Assembly (NCBI GenBank): GCA_936450465.1
Contig: OW388297.1
Coordinates: forward strand, 56,164,989-56,228,988
Reading direction: 5' to 3'
Source: Gibbula magus
Lineage: Eukaryota > Mollusca > Gastropoda > Trochida > Trochidae
DNA length: 64,000 nt
How positions within the stretch are numbered: the first letter of the stretch is position 1; each line of letters begins with the position of its first letter. The notes under the pieces are model-generated. The model was not told the DNA's origin. It saw only the letters and a list, made by a program, of their open reading frames with translations, and ran no database searches. This document shows, in pieces, positions 55,877 to 64,000 of the stretch. The translations under genes and the position numbers were made by a program.

Positions 55877-58800
55877 TTATTCATCTCCTCCATAGTCAAG
55901 GATGTGGTCGAATGAGAAGGGCAGGAACTTGTAGCCTTCTCCACGGTAGAACTTGGACTGGAACTCAACCCTGCAGAGGAAAGATAGCAGCAGGTGAAAC
56001 AGAGTCTTTTTACAAAAATGATTTGCAAAGAGCCAAAATTTACTTGAATCCAAGAGGGTCTTGAATCTTATACCTATTATTACCAATCACAATGAATACA
56101 AAAAGGTCAAAGCTCAAAAGTGTTGACAATATTTATTTTTTTTAAATGAAGTAAATATATACTATAATAACATCATTGACTTCCAACCTGCAATTGCTTG
56201 AACTGTGCTCATTGGTGTATCATGGTACAAACAGACTTTAACATACCTGAAGAAGTTCAATAGAGAGTCAACTCCTTATTGCAATAGTGTAATGTTTCAG
56301 TGCAGATACTAACACAACCAAGCTAGTGAGGAGGAAGGACATTCATATTTGGAAAACGTTGGATTTGTTTGATTCACATAATATTGAGACAATAGATAGG
56401 TTAAAATATACATGATTATTCCGTACCAAGATAGAATAAAGAGTATATGGTAGAGACTGACCAGTGAAGACGGAGGGCGTGCAGGAATGCGGAGAGTCCT
56501 TCCATGATGACAAGCACCGCAACGGTGAGCCCAGACCACACCATGAAGATGAAGAAGATCATGACACTCCCGAACAGACTGTTAATGGACAGTGAGATAC
56601 GGAACACCATCGTCCACAGCACTTCAGAGAGCTCTGAGTAGATTGATGTGTAAAGAGATTAAATCAATACATCACTCAAAATATTTGTTGTTTTGTCATG
56701 GTTTTAGCCAAGATCAAAGCCACGCCCCTTGGTTCTTGATGTAAAATAATGCTTGATGATGCAAAGATTTATTTTTAAAATCATGGGAACATTTTCTTCG
56801 CTGATTTGAATGATATCAGTGATTGACCTACATTTAAGACAGTAGCCCAGTGCTTTAACTATAATCATCACTGCAAAGATGTTAATTATTGTGAAACAAA
56901 CGATGGTTGTAGCGGTAGCTAATGAATTTCTAAAATAGTGAAGGTAAAAGAGAAGATGCATATCATGTATGCATGGCATCAATTTGGATTGGTTTTATAA
57001 AACAAACTCAGGTGATTCAAAAGCACACTCACGAGCATGAGCAAGACTAAGAGCCCAGAGTCGGAGGTAGGAGGCAGTGTGGGAGATACAGCCCAGACAG
57101 AACTCGATGGTGTGGATGGCTTGGTTGATAAAGATCTCCGGGAAGTCAAACACCTGCAACAGGGTCTTACTTGTGATTTCATTGTTCCTTGGAAATGGCT
57201 TGCTGTCACTAGAATGAACTATTTCAATCATAATGTGCTGATTCAATGAATCAAATGAAGGTAACCATGAAGATTAAGTTTGAGGCATCTGAGCAACATT
57301 ACTATGCTCATTAAAGGTGGTGTAGAACGGTTTTCTTACTGAAATAAAGTGCTCTCACAAAAATATGAATAAGGGCTACCAATGGGTAAACAATAGTCAT
57401 GAATCAATAAAAAGAATTATAAAATGAATAAACATGGTTCAGTTAAGCCATGTGAGTCTATATCCCAATCGAGCCGTCATTTTAATAAGTAAAATGGCTG
57501 CTCGAAGGTAGTTCCAATGATCTGACTGATGTAGAGACACCTATACACACAGAGTAGAGTTTTAAATATGGTACAATGATGGAATGGTCAACCATCTTGC
57601 AGTAAGAGAACTCTCAAATTCTCATGAGACCTACAAATCTACCTCTCACACGGAAGAGTTCCACACCCCTGTCGCTTTATACTTGGCACCATTATCTTCA
57701 AATACGGATGACCAATTTCTATGGATATGACTTATCGATTGTGTGACGAGTTGTTTTACCCATTACCGTACCAATATATTGAATAAACTTTAATGATACA
57801 TGGCAAATTTGAGAAAACATAATATGCAAAAGACGTGCTACAACGCCTTTAAAGACAATTATTTAAGATAACCACAGTTAACAGTGTGGTTACCGTTAGA
57901 AGCAGGACAACTTGCATGTTCTTGAAACAAACTGATTCAACGTTGAACATTTACATGACATGGAACAAGTCAATTTGACTTTACAGAAGTGTTATGTAAG
58001 ATTATTGCACAGAGTGGTGCCTTATCACCTTCTCTTCCTCCTCCTCATGATGTAGTCCAGAGCCCATGTCATTGTGCAGCACCTCCTGATCGCTGTTCAG
58101 CAGGTCGCCGCTGTTCACAGACAGCTGCTGGTGCTTGAACTGAAAGTAGGTAGCAGGATGAAGACATGCATCGAGACCAGTCATGCACAGATTCCTGCAA
58201 ACTAGCTCTTGAACATTTTCAACTAAAGTCAAAATTGACCTGTTATGTTCAGCAGTTCATGACTTTACCGAATATAAAAGGAGAAGAAAGGAATTTCCAA
58301 TTAAACTTTAAATTTCACAAATTTGAGGACTTCAATAGTATTGGTTTTAAAAAAAATAAATATTCAATTATTGAAATACATGTACATATATGTAGTAAGA
58401 ATGAAGTTAAAGTGCCAGTTTTAAGAAGTTCAATGAATATTCATAAACCATGCATACAGACTGAAGGTGCGAAGTAGAACCTCCCCTCGAACTCATGCAG
58501 TTTTCAAATGTTTAGATACAGTGCAAGTTTGCAGAAATCTTTTCTAAATAAAACAGCAAATAAACCAACACTGATGTAATCTAACACAGTTCGAAGCTAA
58601 CAGGGAAACTGTCTATCGTGCCACAAGTCAACAGAAATCTAGAGGATATATATATATCAAGTATTTCATCAGTATATTCACACTTCTGCAAATGACAACA
58701 TGAGATAAACATGCCAAAAGACAGACACTCAGATGATCAGAGGTAGGGAATGCCAATCCTGGGTTTATTTAGAACAAATTTTCAAATAAAAACAAAATGA

Positions 58801-61800
58801 TCTAACGTAACAATAGAATTTTTAGATTTTGTCTTCTTTGTTTTCAGGCAGCAACAGGAACATGGTCACATGAAGTCTTAAAATTTTGTGGAGTATTATA
58901 TTAACACACCAACTTCAATTTTAATTCTTTAATAACACTTTAATTTTAGATGCAAAGGCATTTTGGCATAGTATTCTAGTTAGTCTGATATAATATTTTA
59001 CTTGCAACATGTTCCAAATAATTTATAATACAAGCTGGACATTATGCACGAAAATGTTTTCGTAAAAACATGTATTCATCTTCAACCTCTTGTCTACAAC
59101 ATTACTAATTATCAAGTATTACAGAACAGTATGAAACATCGATGAGAATACTATTTCAAGTTTGATTTATGTGATACTTAATTAGTGCGAGAATTTCAGT
59201 GTTGGTTTTTTGCCTTTATGAGAAATAAACCAATCAACAATACATCTTTTTCCAGCTGAAATAGAATGTGCAGTTGAGAGCATCCAAAACGTCAATCTTG
59301 TCCAGTCAACCATAATGTTCAACCCTTTCCATGTGTAAGTAATTTGTAACTTGTGCTAGTAAATATTTTGTTATGTCTAAATACACCATAATTTTGTAAA
59401 TTGGGGCGAGGTACTAGTAATCTAACTTTGTTAAGTAGGGGTAATAATTTCAAGCTTATTTAAAGAATACAAGGATAAATATCTTGTTAAAGTTAACATC
59501 CTTATGATCATTTCAGTTATCAATCATCACAGAATTCCAAATCGGAACAACAGTGACCGGATAATGACATTTTTTTCTCTTTTTAAGCTAACATAATCTA
59601 CACAAAAGTTTCCTTCACAAAGAAACAAAAGTAACCATATGACCAAATAAGGAAAGTTGCCGAGAGGCCTCATGCTGATTGGTTGAGAGCCAGGATTAGC
59701 AGTTTAAACCAGCAAATCACCTGATCACTACGGTTAGTATTCTCGCTGTGGCAATTATCAAAGGACACAATAGCTACCTCAGTGTCGTCATCGTCATCTT
59801 TCTTTGGGACATTCAGGAACGTTAAAGTCTTGAACTGAAATAAGTCACACTGTCCACATGATTTATTGTCCTTCTTTATCTTTTGAAAGCTGATCAAAGC
59901 TTAAGCGTTGAATGAAACGAATTTCCAATACATCAGATCGGCACATTCTGTATCTCTTATAATAAGGGCCAACTTTTTATGAGCGTCAAAGGAAATACAA
60001 ATGCTCAAGATTTAAGCACCATGTCTTCAATAAGCAGATATAATACAAATGAAGGATGGACTTTCGTTTCCGCAGAAGCTTGAAGCGCTGAGTCTCCAGT
60101 AAGCATATGCTCTTGTATTAACGACCCAGGAGCTTATTAGAGGAGAAACTATACATTTGTTTGTAGTCATATTTGATGCTGAAGGAAATGAACTTGTCCA
60201 CTCCTGGGTAAACATTAAAATTTCCCTTACACACCATTACAACATACAAAATCTTTCTGAATCAAAAACAATTGTTAATCAGATATAGAACACCAGGTCA
60301 AGAAAGAAGTAAAAGCAAGTGATATAATGTATCGGTAAACACTTCCCAAAGGGTTAACTACTTCAATTTTGTATTATTTCTGAAACAACCAACCAGATTT
60401 CAAATGCAGTATGCAGGTAAGTGGAAGAGGGAGGTGAGATGTGATGTTTACACAAGTGGTGTCAATTCAGGTTCATGAATCTTGATTAATTATTTTCTAC
60501 TGAGTATTTTCACCTGTCAGTAAGTACTATTGTAGGGAAAGCCTGCAACACCATTTATGGTTACACACTGCAGGGAAACCTGCCAATGACAACAGTTACT
60601 TTCTACAACATGTCTTCATATCTGAGTAAGAATGTTTCACAAACGTGTAAGCTTTGAGCGTGCCTCAGTGGTAGCAAAACTTCACAACACAATCATTATT
60701 TATTATTCAAGATGACCCATTCGCTAAAAAATTCCCCCAATGGAGACAGACGAATGTTGTCAAGGTATCTTGCACCAGACTCACCTGTCCATAACGATGC
60801 TGGTAGCGCAGGAAGAAGGGCTTGACGAACAGCATCCACGGAACACAGAGCACTGCCAGTACAACCAGGAAGCCCTGGAACCCTTGCTGCAACACAAAAC
60901 AACTTTAAACATTACCCCTAGTCCGGTACCCAATGCCTAGTAGAAATTATGCTGGACTTCTAAATCTTGATAGGACCATGTAGATGCATAAGGCTAATGG
61001 AAATGAGTTCAGAAATGTACCGTTGATTTTGACCCTTAAATACCAACAGTTCAGGAAGAACAATATTCACATCAGAATAGTACCAAAAATAGAGCCATTG
61101 GTTCTGTAGCTCATCATTCATGATTTATTATTGAAGGTTGAACATCTAAAAGAACGTTTTTCTCCAGTAATACATAGAGGATATCTGTCTTTTCTTGACT
61201 AATACCATGTTTATCTCATTGAGTGAGGTAGAAAGGTTATATTTTCACGAGTGGCGCCGCCACGAGTGAAAATATATAACTTTTCTACCTCACGAGATGA
61301 GATAAACATGGTATTTGTCAAGAATTGACGGATATTCTATTTATAATATGATATTATCCATGTAATTACGTCTGAAAAGGGTCGTTTTCACGCCAAGCGG
61401 CCGCAAGGAACAGCCCGTCACCACAGTAACACTGTGACGTCATAAGCCAAATCGCCGCACGAGACCATTGTTTTATGACGTCAAATTATATCAGTCATCG
61501 TTCGCAGTGAAAATATATGTTATTTTCACTGTAGCTTGATAGACAGTTTTATTTCAATGATAAATCTCAGTATTTCACTGCTCGTCATATAATAAATTGT
61601 TATAATTTTTTGTCAAGTAAGTCCATCTGGCCTTTCAGAACATTTCTACAACACCAGAGGAAGGGCCAAGATACCAATTAAGAGTGAAGAGGTTTACTGC
61701 AATGTTTCTTTAAACAATTCCATTGCATTGAAAAACTAATCTGAAAAGGTCTAAATGAGAGACAATTATTTAAAAAAAAATTCAATAAAATCTGAACGTA

Positions 61801-62396
61801 CCTGTCCTTTATATAGCCTAAGTTTGTTATCGGGGTCGTCTGGATAGTTGAACAAGAACATGTTGATTGCACCTGAAACAACAATGAATGAGAGCATAAT
61901 CACAAACCACAAACAAATATAATAAAGCCATGAATTGTGGAGTTTATTTCTGTTTTTTTAAAACTGTTGTTCCCAGAGGTGGTCATTGGGAAATCAGCAC
62001 ATTTGCAACTTTTTTTACATGGTGTCCTTCAAAAGAAGGAAACTCCTACAATTGCAAAGGGTCAAATATGATAAGGACTTGCCAAAATGACCTTAGCTTG
62101 TAGCATCGGAACAACATTGATCCAAACTCAGTCAACAATTGCTTTGTATATTGACTTAGCCCACAATTCTGGGCTACCCATGACGTCATATCAACTGTTG
62201 TGAAAATGAATTATAACATTGCCCCTTGTGATGAGGGCAGGGCCACTGACCTATGAGCAGACTGGGAGCAATGATATCGGACTTGTAGTTGACCCACTTG
62301 TAGAAGATGAGGATGATGAGGTAGCCGAACATACAGAAGAGGAACACAACCTGCGGGATAAACTCACAGAAGATGTTGATCGGCTTCTGGAAGTAT
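55877..62396 (-). CDS. ATP6V0A1: V-type proton ATPase 116-kDa subunit a, C-terminal exons (gene continues beyond the window)
   Basis: Exons on the minus strand, in order: 62251-62396, 61802-61872, 60785-60886, then 59778-59834 and/or 58029-58139, then 57033-57153, 56462-56633 and 55877-55970 (stop TAA 55877-55879). All junctions are AG/GT and frames join. Subunit a forms the proton half-channels of the membrane Vo sector and acidifies lysosomes, endosomes or secreted spaces. Recognisable segments: [18 protein letters not shown] with LFYKW-like helix, [19 protein letters not shown] helix, [20 protein letters not shown] (its Arg corresponds to the essential proton-channel Arg735 of yeast Vph1), [17 protein letters not shown] with conserved Glu and Arg, and C terminus [12 protein letters not shown]. 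These exons give 253 or 271 residues, depending on the loop exon; the N-terminal cytosolic half and first helices lie past 64000. The paralogue number is by overall likeness only. Confidence 0.95.
57311..57852. mobile_element. T2/Kolobok-type MITE in a V-ATPase intron
   Basis: It is bounded by TTAA (57311-57314 and 57849-57852) with termini TTAAAGGTGGTGTAGAACG and GTGCTACAACGCCTTTAA. The ends match the left end at 31429. It lies between the loop exon 58029-58139 and the exon 57033-57153. Confidence 0.65.
58029..58139 (-). CDS. ATP6V0A1: V-ATPase subunit a, loop exon B (37 codons)
   Basis: Acceptor CTACTTTCAG and donor AAG/GTGATA enclose 111 nt in phase 0 at both ends. It encodes [20 protein letters not shown] and an acidic end (LHHEEEEEK). 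It falls in the variable cytosolic loop between membrane helices, just before VFDFPEIF. It starts with the same Phe-Lys as exon A and also ends acidic, which suggests that the two are alternatives. Including either, both or neither keeps the frame. Confidence 0.85.
59778..59834 (-). CDS. ATP6V0A1: V-ATPase subunit a, loop exon A (19 codons)
   Basis: Acceptor ACTTATTTCAG and donor GAG/GTAGCT (weaker than exon B) enclose 57 nt in phase 0 at both ends. It encodes [19 protein letters not shown]. It occupies the same loop position as exon B, is half as long, and has an acidic run of Asp instead of Glu. The good acceptor, open frame and family-like start make it more than chance, though it could be a minor isoform exon. 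Confidence 0.75.
60520..60595 (-). mobile_element. SINE body fragment
   Basis: TAGGGAAAGCCTGCAACACC and CTGCAGGGAAACCTG match the SINE body (plus-strand spelling). Ends are decayed. Confidence 0.5.
61178..61336. repeat. Long hairpin repeat in a V-ATPase intron
   Basis: Arms of ~75 bp, including ACCATGTTTATCTCAT and GAGGTAGAAA, pair around the centre GAGTGGCGCCGCCACGAG; the central part (TATATTTTCACGAGTGGC) is almost perfect. Sequence after it to about 61620 has smaller palindromes (CAGTAACACTGTGACGTCA and AGTGAAAATATATGTTATTT) and probably belongs to the same element. Confidence 0.7.
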
Positions 62397-62432
62397 CTGA
62401 AAGTAAAACAAGGGAAGGAGATTAATACATAG

Positions 62433-62730
62433 GTGAGGTGAGGTGAGGTGAGTTGGTGTTTTACACCGCTTTCAAGAGTATATTTCACTTATATCACGGT
62501 AGCTAGTATTATTGCAGGGAGAAAGCCCGCAACACCATGTGGCTATGTATTGCGATGAAACCTGAGAGCATCGGTTGGAACTAGCAAACCATGAGTGGTA
62601 CTGAACTGGAATTCAGTGTAGCATTGCACCCAAACCTTACTGCGTGAGGAACTGTTCTCTACTGCAGACAAAGTTGCCGTGCCCCTGGCGGGATTCCGGA
62701 CCTCTTGATCCACTGCGCTATCCTGCCCCC
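62433..62730 (-). mobile_element. Full-length SINE with 12-bp target duplication, 36 nt before a V-ATPase exon
   Basis: GATTAATACATA flanks both sides (62421-62432 and 62731-62742). The body is 298 bp, in the same orientation as the gene, with (GGTGA)n tail towards the exon at 62396. Only 36 nt of host intron remain between the SINE tail and the acceptor. The tRNA-like head has lost part of its B-box region. Confidence 0.88.
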
Positions 62731-62765
62731 GATTAATACATAATCTGATGTCCTGATGTTAAGTC

Positions 62766-63676
62766 CAGTGTTGCATCTCGGTTTACCTAAACATGGGTCA
62801 TGCAACCAACCATCATAACAAATGTGGGTATCATCTGAGTAGTTTTGAGTAAAACACAGAAGTAGTGGTCTGAAAGCTATAAAAGTGATGTAAAATTGAC
62901 TTACCACATTTAGAAAACTTGAAACTTTAACATGTGATTGCATACACTATTTGCACGACATGACCGGTGTCGTCGTCGTAATCTAACCACACAATTCATT
63001 GTGTATTACTTTCCGCTTCAATGGTTTGTCAATATAGAAATGTTTTCGTTTGGATAAAAAGGTTCATCTGGCTCTTCAAGATTGATACGATTTTCAGTTT
63101 CAATTTCAGTTTCTATTGTCACTGTTTCATCATTAGCATTTGCAAAATGATCAATATCTTCAGTGTTACTCACAGAAACGTTCGTGAAAAAGTCAGTGAT
63201 CCGTTTTTATTTTTATTGAGACATCGCTACGATTGTTCATTTGGCTAAACAATGTGGAAAAAACCTCAAATTTAACCCCATAAAACTTTGCAGTTCAGCA
63301 CGGTCTTTTAGCGATTGACATGCCACTATCGTCATGTGACACTTGTCAACCAATCGGTATGGCTGTAGTACTAGAACCTAATGACGTTTCATTATTCGAC
63401 CAATCACAACGGCAGTTACTGTCAATCATGGCTGTGAAGCGAAATTCAGTTCTAAATTTAGACATGGTTTTCCCAATTTATGCGAGTTTTTAATTTGTTC
63501 TTTGCTGACCTCATGAGTATATTTTAATGAAAACAATTATTTTTACGCTTGCTTACTAGAGAAATGCGTACATGTGGATAATTTTGCGTAACATATGACA
63601 CATGGAAAATAGAAAATGCGTTTTAGTTAATAAAACTGCGTAAATTATGCAATTACGCTGCCTAGATGCAACACTG
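62766..63676. mobile_element. hAT-like element, ~0.9 kb
   Basis: Inverted ends CAGTGTTGCATCT (62766-62778) and AGATGCAACACTG (63664-63676) have the CAGTG start typical of hAT. Flanks TTAAGTCC and GTAAGTCC agree at 7 of 8 positions when one base of the end is counted in, fitting the 8-bp hAT duplication. A transposase N-terminus remnant lies inside. Confidence 0.65.
63018..63224 (-). pseudogene. Possible hAT transposase N-terminal remnant
   Basis: From ATG at 63224 the minus frame has two early stops, then KRITDFFTNVSVSNTEDIDH and on to an acidic stretch (TETENRINLEEPDEP) and a TGA at 63018. A basic start followed by (I/L)xxFF is common at the N-terminus of hAT/ZMYM-like transposases. No zinc-finger or catalytic part follows. 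Confidence 0.4.
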
Positions 63677-63719
63677 TAAGTCCCAGGATGATATGTAAAG
63701 AGTTTCAGAACATTTAAGT

Positions 63720-64000
63720 GAAATTCAGTGTTTTCATATTTTAACATGTTATATAGCTTAATATGTGCCAAAATACCTTATCTGCTGATTACAGTTCAAC
63801 TAATTTCACTCAAGGAGCATTTTATCCCCAATCGACATATTTATGATAATTACTCGAGCAACAACGATATACATGTGCAGAAACAGAAACTACTTCTTCC
63901 TACATGCACAGCAGTTCATATTACCAACCCAAATCGGTCTTTTTGTCTGTTGTAGATAAGTATTCAACATTACGTTATACTAATTACGGTGCACTTTCCA
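63720..64000 (+). mobile_element. Diverged T2/Kolobok-type MITE copy, cut by the window edge
   Basis: ATACATGTGCAGAAACAGAA and ATGCACAGCAGTTCATAT match the middle of 54707-55201. The left end is decayed. Confidence 0.55.

Noticed and set aside
57037..57249. Plus-strand frame overlapping a V-ATPase exon
   Set aside because: Reverse-strand shadow of the exon 57033-57153.

Overview
The window is eukaryotic, intron-rich and dense in repeats, and most probably comes from a mollusc (gastropod or bivalve; species not determined). The pointers are a tRNA-derived SINE with a 3' end carrying AACGCCGCTTTCAAGAG and a (GGTGA)n tail, bivalve 'pearl'-like elements that combine CCGT microsatellites with ~150-160 bp tandem cores, repeats full of TGACCTTGACC, and an animal-type V-ATPase subunit a with many phase-preserving introns. 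No prokaryotic features, CRISPR array or rRNA were seen.

Layout. 574-11700 (+): a five-exon gene for a small secreted protein of 138 residues (signal peptide, eight cysteines in the mature part), with a TATA/Inr-like promoter and a poly(A) signal; its introns hold several MITEs, a 1.26-kb fold-back element and SINEs. 11700-18600: repeats only. 18803-20587 (-): a 20-finger C2H2 zinc-finger protein. 21740-24262: a tandem-core element and a ~53-copy 20-bp minisatellite. 24790-33430: a graveyard of non-LTR retrotransposon pieces on both strands, a Penelope-type end with a hammerhead-ribozyme-like motif, minisatellites and large ATGT/ATGG microsatellites. 34785-36230 (+): a second C2H2 protein (17 fingers), lying between two opposed fragments of one MITE family. 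36600-39470: a six-unit tandem-core element and a broken Tc1-like transposase. 40290-45950 (-): a nearly full-length but broken APE-class non-LTR retrotransposon whose ORF1 starts with a 2A-like (DVELNPGP) sequence. 46085-47290: three tandem ~440-bp units rich in nuclear-receptor half-sites. 47419-50608: a 3.2-kb element with 188-bp inverted ends. 55877-62396 (-, continuing past the right edge): the C-terminal exons of V-ATPase subunit a, including two alternative-looking loop exons that both begin Phe-Lys; its introns hold a T2/Kolobok-type MITE, a long hairpin, a SINE with a 12-bp target duplication placed 36 nt before a splice acceptor, and a hAT-like element.

How the genes work together. 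The four host genes show no operon-like relation: a secreted cysteine-rich protein, two putative DNA-binding zinc-finger arrays and a membrane proton-pump subunit are simply neighbours. The two zinc-finger genes resemble each other in architecture (single coding exon preceded by a splice acceptor, TGEKP linkers) and probably belong to a lineage-expanded family. All exon boundaries were read by eye from splice consensus, reading frame and family knowledge; no alignment or transcript data were used.
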